This document shows positions 27,001 through 35,361 of a stretch of 64,000 bases of DNA, piece by piece. The notes beneath the pieces were generated by a model. That model did not search any database. It was not told where the DNA came from and saw only the letters and a list, made by a program, of their open reading frames with translations. The translations under genes and the position numbers were made by a program. The stretch spans positions 1 to 64,000 of the forward strand of contig JAEYYW010000013.1 of the NCBI GenBank assembly GCA_023428265.1, written 5' to 3'. Position 1 is the stretch's first letter. Every line of letters starts with the position of its first letter. The DNA is from Bacillota bacterium (GTDB taxonomy: Bacteria; Bacillota; Clostridia; Christensenellales; UMGS416).

Positions 27001-27545
27001 TGCCGCGGTTTCTGGAGCAGCGCAAGGCCTTCAGCGCCACCGATCTGGGCACCTTCGTGCACACGGCCCTGCAGTTGCTGGACATCAATCTGGAGCAATC
27101 CGCCATCCCCGAGGCGGTGGCCGCGCTGGAGCGGCAGGGCCTGTTGCCGGAGGGAGCGGCGGAGGCCATCAACATGGATTGGATCGTGCGGTTCTACCGA
27201 TCCGATATTGCCCGGCGCATGCGAATCTCTCCGGATGTGCGGCAGGAGCTGCCCTTCAACCTGGCTGTGCCCGCCCATGTGGTCTTTCCCGGCGAGACCG
27301 GCGAGGAGGAGATTCTGGTGCAGGGCATCATTGACTGCTGCTTTATGGAAAGCGGCAAATGGGTGCTGCTGGATTATAAAACCAACCGCGTGGGTGGCAG
27401 CAATACCGCCCAGGCCATCGCGGCACACTATCGGCCGCAGATCCTGACCTACCGCACGGCGCTGGAGGAGATCACCGGCATTCCCGTTGCGGAAGCTTAT
27501 CTGTATCTGCTGTCGGTGGGGGAGGAAATCAGCATCCCGCTTTGA
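24012..27545 (+). CDS. addA: ATP-dependent helicase/nuclease subunit A
   Basis: A 1177-residue UvrD/RecB-type helicase-nuclease. The Walker A SAAAGSGKTAVLVERI is near residue 20, motif II is FVDEYQDISP near 386, motif V/VI includes SVHKSKGLEFPVVFL and LYVAVTRARERL, and the C-terminal nuclease has LLDYKTNR near 1120. AddA supplies 3'-5' unwinding and cuts one strand; AddB cuts the other. ATG 24012 has GGAGGG 5 bases upstream, inside addB; an open frame reaches back to 23814 but has no family similarity. The pair is complete and shows no frameshift. Confidence 0.97.
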   Translation: MKWTGEQSQVIRQRGCNLIVSAAAGSGKTAVLVERICSLVLQEGADLERMLIATFTRAAAAEMRERIVQRLIQAIDDNPIDGRRINDQLMKIDRSMIGTLHSFCGEILRQHYNAAGIEPTFKTEDDSITRGIFDEALEAVLDESFERGEADFLALADCWGGRAGGGLADLVRKVYTHARNQPNPLGWLAERAEYFSFTDAVATPWYEELCRKLTQTLVMAAEALDDAIRVASHPSGPQSYLPRLMEDREAVRALVTHAFARDMDALGQALANPGLFGRLPGWKDTYGTGLGDLVKEQREEAKKLIKKARENPVVCDLGGAAERTRAMLPQMRALHRLVQAFDIRYTAEKRYANVLDFSDLEHLALAVLGDEAVREEVRDGFDYVFVDEYQDISPIQDELLRRVSRPGAFFCVGDVKQSIYRFRSAEPEIFIRRLQQASRDPDAAERRIDLNRNFRSAGRVVELANYLFTHLMSRRLGGVEYAGGEMLVQGAPQPAVALRGCDNELVMIDNEGMGEEELTRLEELVQIEREATVVAGRIRALLGADLWDGKANAFRKVRPSDVVVLLRTVSGVAAEYAEVLRRAGLPVYAEAEGGFAGELEVELLVNLLRLIDNSQRDYELITSMHSPFGRFSLEDLLEVRGLFHEGSFAEAVAQYRAQFDTELSGRIGSFLAQVDRWRAVAAHADVEKLVYRVCDDAGFLDYAGTLPQGERRQDNIKRLAEMGRAYAGRLYDFIHDFPALAETIRPRPSGQAAGAVTIMSVHKSKGLEFPVVFLANVGKTMNMLDMSESMLIHGEMGLGPRYFNAAKRTRADTLARAALAERIRQDTLSEEMRMLYVAVTRARERLVIVGTVQDLKRRLRKWVLPLSPEGLSGRARSWADWLGAMAARTQSGAAAFAPYGLDAAPLPMSPKDWQVTVLPGAEIKALRPERADRSAALEKLLAAAKQTPIPAEIINAFQWQYPWGDVSALPGKVSATSLLDRDRNWRGPIPAPEIRRVPRFLEQRKAFSATDLGTFVHTALQLLDINLEQSAIPEAVAALERQGLLPEGAAEAINMDWIVRFYRSDIARRMRISPDVRQELPFNLAVPAHVVFPGETGEEEILVQGIIDCCFMESGKWVLLDYKTNRVGGSNTAQAIAAHYRPQILTYRTALEEITGIPVAEAYLYLLSVGEEISIPL

Positions 27546-27573
27546 TGACTGATCGTGCGCAGGCATTCCTTTT

Positions 27574-27603
27574 TTGTATGCGCAGCCCACCGCATGATAT
27601 ACT
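27574..27603 (+). promoter_or_regulatory. promoter for surE
   Basis: TTGTAT (27574-27579), an 18-base spacer and an extended -10 TGA-TATACT (TATACT 27598-27603), about 30 bases before the surE ATG. Confidence 0.6.
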
Positions 27604-27635
27604 GATTGCATAAAGGTGAAGATGGAGTGTGGCCG

Positions 27636-28409
27636 ATGAGAATCCTTGTATGCAACGACGACGGCATCCGCGCCCCCGGCATCGCGGCGCTTGCCTGGGC
27701 GGTGTCGGCATTCGGTGATGTGACCGTGTGCGCTCCGGAGAGCGAGCAAAGCGCGGTGGGGCGCGCGCTCACGATGAGCCGACCCCTGCGGCTGGAGAAG
27801 GTTGCGGTGCCGGGCATCCCGTTCCCCAGTTACAGCGTGGACGGCACACCCACCGATTGCGTCAAGCTGGCCATTGACCGGGTTTTCCACGAAAAGCCGG
27901 ACCTTGTGGTGTCTGGCATCAACCGGGGCGCAAATCTGGGCACCGACGTGCTGTTTTCCGGCACTGTTTCCGCCGCGATGGAGGGCGCGATGCAGGGCAT
28001 CCCATCCGTTGCGGTGTCGCTGGGTTGGGGCGACAACTGGGATTTTGAGCTGGCTGCCCGCTGGGCCAGGCAGGCGGTGGGCATTGCGATGAAATTCCCG
28101 ATGCCTTTCGGCACATTGATCAACATCAACATCCCTCAAGGGCAGCCCAAGGGCATCAAGGTGGCCCGGCTGGGCGTGCTGGACTACGGTGAGAATTATA
28201 TGGAGAGGGAAGACCCCAGAGGGCGGAAGTATTACTGGCTCGCCGGCGACAAGATCCCGGCGTCTCATGGGTCTGACACCGATGACGCCTGGCTGGAATG
28301 CGGCTATCTCACGGTCACGCCTCTCCGGTTTGACCTGACCGATGATATGGTGCTTACGGATGTTGCGGCTCATGTGCAAAAGTTTGAACAATTGATGGAT
28401 TTTGTGTAA
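27636..28409 (+). CDS. surE: 5'-nucleotidase SurE
   Basis: A 257-residue SurE nucleotidase. The metal-binding N terminus is MRILVCNDDGIRAPG, followed by APESEQSAVGRALT, VDGTPTDCVKLA and VSGINRGANLGTDVLFSGTVSAAMEG. It dephosphorylates nucleoside 5'- and 3'-monophosphates and some polyphosphates. Length matches the family. ATG 27636 is 8 bases from GGAG; ten further upstream codons lack family residues. An RpiR-type regulator gene follows 32 bases later. Confidence 0.95.
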   Translation: MRILVCNDDGIRAPGIAALAWAVSAFGDVTVCAPESEQSAVGRALTMSRPLRLEKVAVPGIPFPSYSVDGTPTDCVKLAIDRVFHEKPDLVVSGINRGANLGTDVLFSGTVSAAMEGAMQGIPSVAVSLGWGDNWDFELAARWARQAVGIAMKFPMPFGTLININIPQGQPKGIKVARLGVLDYGENYMEREDPRGRKYYWLAGDKIPASHGSDTDDAWLECGYLTVTPLRFDLTDDMVLTDVAAHVQKFEQLMDFV

Positions 28410-28412
28410 AAT
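28384..28412 (+). promoter_or_regulatory. possible promoter for the RpiR-type regulator
   Basis: TTGAAC (28384-28389), 17 bases, TAAAAT (28407-28412), spanning the end of surE. It would allow the regulator to be expressed separately from surE. Confidence 0.5.
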
Positions 28413-28441
28413 AGTAGTCACAATGACCGTGAGGTGATCCC

Positions 28442-29305
28442 ATGCCGGATACAAAAGACCTGAGCCAACGCATCGAGGCCTCCCTCTCTGAAATGAGCAA
28501 AGGCCAAAAGCGCATTGCGGACTTCATCATGAAAAACTATGACAAAGCCGCCTATATGACCGCGCTGAGGCTGGGCGACAGCGTGGGCGTCAGCGAGTCC
28601 ACGGTGGTGCGGTTTGCGATGGATCTGGGCTATTCCGGTTATCCCCAGCTGCAAAAGGCGCTTCAGGACATGGTCCGCAATCGCCTGACCACGCTGCAGC
28701 GCATGGAAATGACCAGCGACATGAGCCGGTCGATGGTGCTGCGCACAGTGCTGCGGGCCGATATGAGCAACCTGCGGCAGACCATAGAAAGCATTGACGC
28801 AGAGGAGTTCGAGCAGGTGGTGGACCTGGTTTATAACTCTCGGCGTGTTTATGTGCTGGGTGCCAGGAGTTCGGCGCCGCTTGCGCAGTTCATGGGCTAT
28901 TACCTCAACTTTCTGCTGGACAATGTGCAGATTGTCACCTCCGGCATCAACGACATCATGGAGCAGCTGGTGCACATCGAGAGCGACGATGTGCTGATCG
29001 GCATCAGTTTCCCGCGCTACTCCAAACGCACCATCGAAGGCGTGCGCTTTGCCAAGGAGAAGGGGGCTAAAATCATTGCCATCACCGATTCCGGCGCATC
29101 GCCTCTGAATGAATACGCCAGCCATGTGCTGGTGGCGCACAGCAACATCGCCTCCTTTGTGGATTCGCTGGTGGCGCCGTTCTCCATCGCCAACGCCTTC
29201 ATTGTGGCAATCGGCCTGCAGAAGCGGCAGGAGGCTTCGGAGAACTTCATGGAGCTGGAACGGATCTGGGATCAATACAGCGTTTACATTGATAAGGGCC
29301 GGTAA
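28442..29305 (+). CDS. MurR/RpiR family transcriptional regulator
   Basis: A 287-residue regulator with an N-terminal HTH_6 domain (residues 1-78, with SVGVSESTVVRFAMDLGYSGYPQLQ as recognition region) and a C-terminal SIS sugar-phosphate-binding domain (about 120-260; VYVLGARSSAPLAQF, GISFPRYSKRT). RpiR-type proteins sense phosphosugars and control nearby sugar catabolism, but no catabolic gene is adjacent, so the target is unknown. GAGGTGAT precedes the ATG. The flavoprotein gene follows after 8 bases. Confidence 0.9.
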   Translation: MPDTKDLSQRIEASLSEMSKGQKRIADFIMKNYDKAAYMTALRLGDSVGVSESTVVRFAMDLGYSGYPQLQKALQDMVRNRLTTLQRMEMTSDMSRSMVLRTVLRADMSNLRQTIESIDAEEFEQVVDLVYNSRRVYVLGARSSAPLAQFMGYYLNFLLDNVQIVTSGINDIMEQLVHIESDDVLIGISFPRYSKRTIEGVRFAKEKGAKIIAITDSGASPLNEYASHVLVAHSNIASFVDSLVAPFSIANAFIVAIGLQKRQEASENFMELERIWDQYSVYIDKGR

Positions 29306-29313
29306 TCCTCAGC

Positions 29314-30549
29314 ATGGGCAGGATGGAGCAGGATATTGTCGTGATCGGCGGCGGCCCGTCGGGCATGATGGCGGCCATTGAGGCGGCCAGGCGGGGCAAT
29401 GCCGTAACATTGCTGGAGCGCAACGAAAAGCTGGGGAAGAAGCTCTATATCACCGGCAAGGGGCGCTGCAACCTCACCAACGCCTCTGACCGCGAGCAGC
29501 TCATCGCCAACACGGTGCGTAACGGCAAGTTTTTGTTCAGCGCGTTTTCGGCCATGGGCAGCAGGGATTTGATGGACACCATGGAGCGGCTGGGTGTGCC
29601 GCTGGTGGAGGAGCGGGGCAGGAGGGTCTTTCCCGCATCCAACAAGGCCAGTGATATCACCCGCGCCTTGCAAAACGAGCTGCACCGGCTTGGCGTGCGG
29701 GTGATTCTGAATGCACGCGTGAGCGCCATTGCTGTCAGCAATGGCGCGGTGGCGTCTGTCAGGCTTGAGGATGGCAGGGAGTTCCCATGCCGCGCCGCCA
29801 TACTGGCGACCGGCGGCGCCTCCTATCCGATGACCGGCTCCACCGGTGATGGCTACCGTCTGGCTGAAGTGCTGGGGCACACGGTGAATGAGCCGTTGCC
29901 CGCGCTCGTGCCGATTGAGACAGCGGAGAAGTGGGCCGCCGGGCTGCAGGGCCTGGCGTTGAAAAACGTGCGGCTGACCGCCTGGCAAGGAAAGAAGAAA
30001 GTATTTTCCGAGGTGGGAGAGATGCTGTTTACCCATTTCGGCATCACCGGCCCGCTGGTGCTGACGGCCAGCAGCTTGCTCAAGGCCGATGCTCTGGCAG
30101 AAGCACGGCTCTCGCTGGACATGAAACCGGGGTTGGAAATAGAGCAGCTGGATGCCCGCATCCTCAGGGATTTTCAGGGCAACCCCAACCGGGCACTGAA
30201 GAATTCGCTGCACGAGCTGCTACCCGGCAGGTTCTGCCCGGTTGCGTTGGAGCTGTCCTCCATCGATGGCGAGCTTCCCTGCAACCAGATCACCAAAGAG
30301 CAGCGGGGGCGCCTGGCCGCCGTTCTCAAGGATGTGCGCCTGACCCCCAAGGCGCTGCGGCCCTTGGCAGAAGCCGTGATTACAAGGGGCGGTGTTTCCT
30401 GCAAAGAGGTTTCACCGGGCACGATGGAATCCAGGCTGGTGCAGGGCTTGTACCTCTGCGGGGAGTTGCTGGATGTGGATGCGCTCACCGGCGGGTTCAA
30501 TCTGCAAATCGCCTTTTCCACCGGGTATCTTGCCGGCCATAATTGTTGA
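29314..30549 (+). CDS. FAD-dependent oxidoreductase, HI0933/BaiN-like
   Basis: A 411-residue flavoprotein of the HI0933 (YhiN) family. The Rossmann dinucleotide motif is VVIGGGPSGMMAAIEAARRG near residue 8, followed by GKKLYITGKGRCNLTN and a C-terminal FAD-contact segment, CGELLDVDALTGGFNLQIAF. BaiN, a relative, was assigned to bile acid dehydroxylation, but most family members have no proven substrate. The start is uncertain: ATG 29314 and ATG 29323 both lack a good ribosome site, suggesting coupling to the upstream regulator. Confidence 0.85.
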   Translation: MGRMEQDIVVIGGGPSGMMAAIEAARRGNAVTLLERNEKLGKKLYITGKGRCNLTNASDREQLIANTVRNGKFLFSAFSAMGSRDLMDTMERLGVPLVEERGRRVFPASNKASDITRALQNELHRLGVRVILNARVSAIAVSNGAVASVRLEDGREFPCRAAILATGGASYPMTGSTGDGYRLAEVLGHTVNEPLPALVPIETAEKWAAGLQGLALKNVRLTAWQGKKKVFSEVGEMLFTHFGITGPLVLTASSLLKADALAEARLSLDMKPGLEIEQLDARILRDFQGNPNRALKNSLHELLPGRFCPVALELSSIDGELPCNQITKEQRGRLAAVLKDVRLTPKALRPLAEAVITRGGVSCKEVSPGTMESRLVQGLYLCGELLDVDALTGGFNLQIAFSTGYLAGHNC

Positions 30550-30574
30550 CTGCACCCAGCATTTGGGTTATGAT
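30546..30574 (+). promoter_or_regulatory. promoter for the LiaF-like gene
   Basis: TTGACT (30546-30551), 17 bases, TATGAT (30569-30574), about 35 bases before the ATG. Confidence 0.65.
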
Positions 30575-30611
30575 GAATTATCTTCCGGAATTGTGAAGAA
30601 GGGGTGGCACA

Positions 30612-31124
30612 ATGACGCTTTTCAGCTTGTTATTTTTTGGTGTTTACCTGTTGGCGTCCGGCGTGTTGATCCTGGCTACATTGCTTTTGAAGGCGCATGT
30701 CAATGTGGGGCGCATGCTGTTCGGCCTGTTCGTCCTTCTGGTTGGCGTGTCGCTGCTCACAAGCCCTCCAGGGTGGGGCCGCTTCCAGGTGGGGGATGGC
30801 AACACCGTCGCTTTTTCCAGCTGGGAAACCGTGAGCATCACCGGCAGCGGTGAGTATCTCGTGGTTTTCGGGTCAGCCAGTTATGACCTGACCGAGTTGG
30901 AGCCGGGCTCCGAAGTCAGCATTCACAGCCTGTTCGGATCCTGCTCGGTCAAGCTCCCGGCCGCAAAGACAACGGTCAAGGCGTCCAGCATATTTGGTTC
31001 CGTCAATTTGCCGGATGAGTCCTTCTCGTTTGACACAAAGGAAGAGGAGTACGGATCAGGCGATGGGAACATGATAATGGTGAATGTATCGACGGCGTTC
31101 GGCAGCGCCTCGATCAAAAAATAA
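30612..31124 (+). CDS. LiaF-like membrane protein, C-terminal beta domain
   Basis: A 170-residue protein with two N-terminal transmembrane segments (about 3-26 and 33-52) and a beta-rich domain with the repeated pattern FGSASYDL, FGSCSVKL, FGSVNL, FGSASIKK. This repetition is typical of the LiaF C-terminal (toast-rack) domain, which in LiaFSR damps a cell-envelope stress histidine kinase. Here there is no LiaS/LiaR neighbour and the protein is shorter than LiaF, so a direct stress-sensing role is inference. AAGGGGTGG precedes the ATG; promoter and gene stand alone. Confidence 0.7.
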   Translation: MTLFSLLFFGVYLLASGVLILATLLLKAHVNVGRMLFGLFVLLVGVSLLTSPPGWGRFQVGDGNTVAFSSWETVSITGSGEYLVVFGSASYDLTELEPGSEVSIHSLFGSCSVKLPAAKTTVKASSIFGSVNLPDESFSFDTKEEEYGSGDGNMIMVNVSTAFGSASIKK

Positions 31125-31162
31125 AGGGTACGACACAACGAAACTATTTCAGGAGGCTTGTC

Positions 31163-31366
31163 ATGCAACAGGTTACAAAGGATATGCAGATTTCTGAGGT
31201 GCTCAGAATGGATATGTCCACAGCGAACATTTTTCTTGGATTTGGCATGCATTGCATCGGGTGCCCGATGGCATCGTCTGAGAGCATTGAAGCCGCTTGC
31301 GCAACCCACGGCATTGATCCGGAAGAGGTTGTGAAGAAGCTGAACGAGCATTTGTCCAACAAGTAG
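31163..31366 (+). CDS. DUF1858 domain protein
   Basis: A 67-residue protein consisting of one DUF1858 domain: MQISEVLRMDM near the start and GMHCIGCPMASSES with a CxxC pair. DUF1858 occurs alone or fused to hybrid-cluster and ScdA-type proteins and is thought to relate to iron-sulfur or redox function; the role is not proven. CAGGAGG lies 7 bases before the ATG. It is followed by DnaA-box-like sites and a terminator. Confidence 0.85.
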   Translation: MQQVTKDMQISEVLRMDMSTANIFLGFGMHCIGCPMASSESIEAACATHGIDPEEVVKKLNEHLSNK

Positions 31367-31369
31367 GGC

Positions 31370-31474
31370 TGTGGATAACATCGAGCCACAAACCGCCGCA
31401 AATCCGTGATTCTCCCGCATTTCGGCCGAATAACAGGATCTGGCTGTGGAATTGTGGATAAATTCTGTGGATAC
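31370..31474. promoter_or_regulatory. cluster of DnaA-box-like sites
   Basis: TGTGGATAA occurs exactly at 31370-31378 and 31453-31461 (complement of the DnaA box TTATCCACA), with a one-mismatch copy TGTGGATAC at 31466-31474, all in the same direction. They lie in a noncoding spacer between the DUF1858 gene and the ABC exporter. Confidence 0.5.
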
Positions 31475-31477
31475 AAT

Positions 31478-31525
31478 AGGCTGCTCCCGCAAAATGGCCG
31501 AAAGCGCGGGAGCAGCCTGTTTTTT
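31478..31525 (+). terminator. strong terminator after the DUF1858 gene
   Basis: AGGCTGCTCCCGC (31478-31490) pairs with GCGGGAGCAGCCT (31506-31518) and is followed by GTTTTTT. The plus-strand T run fits the DUF1858 transcript. Confidence 0.88.
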
Positions 31526-31624
31526 CATATTGCTTGGTGAATGGCCTGGTTTCGGCGCAGCGTTCACGATCCACAGGCTGGGAAACACCATCCACCAGCC
31601 AGTGCGCTAAAGAGATACATATTG

Positions 31625-33430
31625 TTAAACTGCTTGCATGAAACGATACTGCGCCTCGCACAAATCGCGGTATGCTCCGTTCTTTTCCATCAGCTCGTCA
31701 TGACTGCCGGCCTCAATGATCTTGCCCTGATCCACCACCATGATGCAGTCCGCTTTGCGCACGGTGGAAAGGCGGTGAGCAATCACGAAGCTGGTGCGGC
31801 CTTCCAGCACTTTCTCCAGCGCCTGCTGGATGAGGATTTCGGTGTGGGTGTCGATGGAGGCAGTCGCTTCGTCCAGAATCAGAATTCTGGGGTTGGCCAG
31901 CAGAGCCCGCGCAAAGCTGATCAGTTGCTTCTGGCCGGTGGAAAGGCGGCTGCCGCGTTCCCGCACCTCGGTCTGATAGCCATTCTCCATCTGCATGATG
32001 AACTCATGGGCATGCACGGCCTTGGCCGCCTCAATCACTTCCTCATCGGTGGCGTCCAGCCGCCCATAGCGGATGTTGTCCATCAGTGTGCCGGAGAAAA
32101 TGAACGAGTCCTGCAGCATAATGCCCATCTGCTTGCGCAGCGATCTGAGATTCACATTGCGAATGTCGTGGCCGTCAATGAGCAGGCGGCCTTTGTTTAC
32201 GTCGTAAAAACGGCTGATCAGGCTCACCACTGTGGATTTCCCCGCGCCGGTCGGGCCCACCAGCGCCACTGTGCGGCCGGGCTCCACGGTGAAGCTCACG
32301 TCATCCAGCACCACCTGGCCGGCCTCATAATCATAACCAAAGGTCACGTGGTCAAACTCCACCCGTCCTTGAATCTCCGGCATGTCCTCGCAGCCTTCCT
32401 GATCCTTGATGAGGGCGGGGGTGTCCATGATCTCGAAGATGCGTTCCAGCGAGGCCATCGCTGAGAGTATTTCATAGTAGATGTTTGAGATCTGGTTCAA
32501 AGGCTCCCAGAAGCGGCCCAAATACCAGACCATTGAAAACAGCGTGCCGATGGAGAGGGGATCCACCGGAGTGTTCATCCAGTGCACGCCGAACCAATAT
32601 ACAAGGCAGGTGCCGGCGGAGGCCACAAGCTCAAAGCCCGGCCAGAAGATCGATCCGACAAAGATCGCCTTCATCCAGGTGCGGCGGATCTCGCCGTTGG
32701 CCTGCCGGAAGATGCGGCTGTTTTCCTCCTCACGGGTGAAGGCCTGGGTCACGCGCATGCCGGCAAGGCTCTCGTGCAGATAGGCATTGAGCGAGCTGGA
32801 CTTCCAGCGCACCTCACGCCAGGCCTTGCGGATTTTGGGCTTCAGCACAAACACGATCACGATCAGCAGCGGCAGCACGGAGAAGGCTATCAACGCCAGC
32901 TTCCAGTTCAGCGCGAGCATCAGGCCTGCAATCACGAGGATGGAGAGTGCGTTTGTGAGCATGTTGACGATGCCCTGAGAAAACAGCGACAGCAATGAGT
33001 CGATGTCGTTGATCACGCGGATCATGATTTTCCCGGCCGGTCTGGAGTCGAAGAAATCGAGCCCGAGAGACTGGATGTGCCGGAACAAATCTTCACGCAT
33101 CTGGGCCAGCGCCTTGCGGCCGGTCACGTTCATCATGCGCACCTTGGCCCGCAGCATCACCGCACCCAGGCAGGATGCGCCCGCAAGCCCCGCCACAATC
33201 CAGGGCAGAATGGAGTAATCCCCACCGGTCACGCAGCGGTCCAGCGCCAGGCCAATGAGCCAGGGGCCTGTGAGGCTGCAAAGCATGTTGATGACCATCG
33301 CCACAATTGAGAGGGCCACCTTGCCCCGATAGGGCTTGAGATATGCCAGTGCGCGCATGAGATAGCCCTTGTTGAAGCCGCTGATGTATTTCTCATCTTC
33401 CAGCAGCAGCGCACGCCTTGCCCTTGCCAT
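31625..33430 (-). CDS. heterodimeric ABC exporter, subunit with consensus ATPase site (BmrD-like)
   Basis: A 601-residue type IV ABC half-exporter: an N-terminal extension (1-25), six transmembrane helices (about 30-330) and a nucleotide-binding domain. Walker A GPTGAGKST, signature LSTGQKQLISFARALL and Walker B LILDEATASID with the catalytic Glu are present. The signature has T for the second G (LSTGQ), as found in BmrD/TM288-type subunits. The start ATG (33430) overlaps the stop of the partner gene by one base (TGATG). Together they should form an asymmetric multidrug or lipid exporter. Confidence 0.92.
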   Translation of the reverse strand: MARARRALLLEDEKYISGFNKGYLMRALAYLKPYRGKVALSIVAMVINMLCSLTGPWLIGLALDRCVTGGDYSILPWIVAGLAGASCLGAVMLRAKVRMMNVTGRKALAQMREDLFRHIQSLGLDFFDSRPAGKIMIRVINDIDSLLSLFSQGIVNMLTNALSILVIAGLMLALNWKLALIAFSVLPLLIVIVFVLKPKIRKAWREVRWKSSSLNAYLHESLAGMRVTQAFTREEENSRIFRQANGEIRRTWMKAIFVGSIFWPGFELVASAGTCLVYWFGVHWMNTPVDPLSIGTLFSMVWYLGRFWEPLNQISNIYYEILSAMASLERIFEIMDTPALIKDQEGCEDMPEIQGRVEFDHVTFGYDYEAGQVVLDDVSFTVEPGRTVALVGPTGAGKSTVVSLISRFYDVNKGRLLIDGHDIRNVNLRSLRKQMGIMLQDSFIFSGTLMDNIRYGRLDATDEEVIEAAKAVHAHEFIMQMENGYQTEVRERGSRLSTGQKQLISFARALLANPRILILDEATASIDTHTEILIQQALEKVLEGRTSFVIAHRLSTVRKADCIMVVDQGKIIEAGSHDELMEKNGAYRDLCEAQYRFMQAV

Positions 33431-35184
33431 CAGCAAACCACCAGCCTTTCACCGCCAACATTGGTATAGTCCCTGTATTGGTCCATGAAAATGTTATAAT
33501 AGAGGCCCCTTTTTTTCAGGAGTTCCGCGTGAGTGCCGCGCTCGGCAATGGAGCCGCCATCCAGCACGATGATCTCGTCGGCATCCTTCACCGCGGAGAT
33601 GCGGTGAGACACAACGAAGGTGGTGCGGTTTTCCGCCTCTTTTTTTAGTGCCTGCTGGATCTCGTATTCTGTTTCCATGTCCACCGCAGAAGTGGCGTCG
33701 TCAAAGATCAGGATCGAGGGGTTGTAGCACAGCGCCCGCGCGATGGCGGCCCGCTGCTTTTGGCCACCGGAGAGGCCCATGCCGCGCTCGCCCACAATCG
33801 TGCCATAACCGTCGTCCAGCTTGGCGATGTATTCAGAGGCGCAGGCGGCGCATGCAGCCATATCCAGCTCCTCGGGTGTGACGTCCGGATTGCCGAAAGC
33901 GATGTTGTTTTCCAGCGTCTCGCTGAAGAGGAAAGTCTCCTGCATCACAAACCCGATCCGGCGGCGCAGCTCCCGCAGCTTGTAGTCGCGCACATCGATG
34001 CCGTCCACCGTCACCGAACCGGAGCTCACGTCATAATACCGGCCGATCAGGTTGACGATGGAGGTCTTGCCGGCGCCAGTGGTGCCCATGATTGCAAGCG
34101 TCTGGCCAGGCTTCACCTCAAAATTGATATTGTTCAGAACTGTTTCGTCCTCATAACGCAGTGTCACGTTTTCAAACTTCACATGGCCCCTGAACTCCTC
34201 AGGGAACCGGGCGCCCGGCTTTTCTTTGATTTCAGAGCCAAAGTCGCTGTAATAAAACAGCCGGTCGCCGGATGATATGGCCTGAGTCACCATGTTAATC
34301 GTGTTTGCCAGGTTCCTCATCGGCATCATGATCATCCAGATATAGCCGATGGCAGCCACCAGGTCGCCGGGGCTGATTGCCCCGCCCATGGCAAGATAAC
34401 CGCCGGCCAGCACAAGCAGCGCCGATGGAAGGGCGCCCACGAAATCCAGCATTGAGTGGAAGTCTGCGTTGGTGCGGGTGATGTCTATGCCGATTTCCAG
34501 ATGCTTGTTGTTGAGCTCGCGGAAGGATTCAATCTCATACTCTTCGCGTGCGTAAGCCTTGACTACGCGCACGCCTGAAATGTTTTCCTGGGTGCGTGTG
34601 TTCAGCAATGCGTTTTGCTCCCGGATCCTGGTCTGCTGGGGCCGGGCGACCTGGTCGTATTTCTTTGTGAGCCAGGCCACAATCGGCGTCACCGAGAGGA
34701 TCACCAGCGCCAGCCGCCAGTCCAGCAGAAATACTGCCACGATCGAGCCCACAAACATCACCGAGTGCTCCAGAATGATCGGCAAGCCGCCGGCCAGCAA
34801 GGCCCGCACCGCTTCCATATCACCGGTCATGCGGCTCATGATCTCGCCGATCCGGTGGTTGTCATAGAAGCGCCAGGGCATACTGTGCAGGTGATCATAA
34901 AGGCTCTGGCGGAAGTCAAAGACCACGTTCTGCGAAATTCTTTCGTGCGTGAGACCGCGGACAAAGATCATAATCGCCCGGAGGAACGCAAGACCGATCA
35001 TCAAGATCAGCACAACTGCCAGGTGCTGCAGTTTGCCGCCTTCGATCACGTCATCCACCAGGTATTTTGATACCATGGGCATTATGACAGCAGTGCCGAC
35101 AAATCCTAGTGTCATTGACATGCCAAGGATAAACTTGCCGCGATAAGGTTTGATCAAGTGCAGGATGCGTTTAAAACTGTTCAA
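33430..35184 (-). CDS. heterodimeric ABC exporter, subunit with degenerate catalytic site (BmrC-like)
   Basis: A 584-residue half-exporter with six transmembrane helices (about 15-310) and an ATPase domain. Walker A is GTTGAGKTSIV, signature LSGGQKQRAAIARAL, and Walker B ILIFDDATSAVD, where Asp replaces the catalytic Glu. This is the degenerate-site signature of BmrC/TM287-type subunits. The start is TTG 35184, with GGGAG 8 bases upstream; the nearby ATG is out of frame. The partner follows with a one-base overlap. Drug or lipid export is likely, substrate unknown. Confidence 0.92.
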   Translation of the reverse strand: MNSFKRILHLIKPYRGKFILGMSMTLGFVGTAVIMPMVSKYLVDDVIEGGKLQHLAVVLILMIGLAFLRAIMIFVRGLTHERISQNVVFDFRQSLYDHLHSMPWRFYDNHRIGEIMSRMTGDMEAVRALLAGGLPIILEHSVMFVGSIVAVFLLDWRLALVILSVTPIVAWLTKKYDQVARPQQTRIREQNALLNTRTQENISGVRVVKAYAREEYEIESFRELNNKHLEIGIDITRTNADFHSMLDFVGALPSALLVLAGGYLAMGGAISPGDLVAAIGYIWMIMMPMRNLANTINMVTQAISSGDRLFYYSDFGSEIKEKPGARFPEEFRGHVKFENVTLRYEDETVLNNINFEVKPGQTLAIMGTTGAGKTSIVNLIGRYYDVSSGSVTVDGIDVRDYKLRELRRRIGFVMQETFLFSETLENNIAFGNPDVTPEELDMAACAACASEYIAKLDDGYGTIVGERGMGLSGGQKQRAAIARALCYNPSILIFDDATSAVDMETEYEIQQALKKEAENRTTFVVSHRISAVKDADEIIVLDGGSIAERGTHAELLKKRGLYYNIFMDQYRDYTNVGGERLVVC

Positions 35185-35361
35185 GTGGCATACTCCCGCA
35201 ATGGCTGTTTCTCATAGGGCCACTGCATTTGTGATGTCGCTGCCGGGCAGGCAACGCGCTTTATATGTTGTAACGTTGCTTATTCTAACCATTCCCGGGG
35301 CATTCTGCAATGAATGGCGGCTCAATAATTTATTAGAATACTAACTTTGTGGGGAATACCA

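Noticed and set aside
26940..28454. A 504-codon minus-strand open frame opposite addA and surE
   Set aside because: It covers the well-supported ends of addA and all of surE and shows no domain.
31370..31474. Reading the DnaA-box cluster as the chromosomal origin
   Set aside because: No dnaA, dnaN, recF or rpmH-type neighbours and no clear AT-rich unwinding element are present, so an origin is not supported; only a box cluster is reported.
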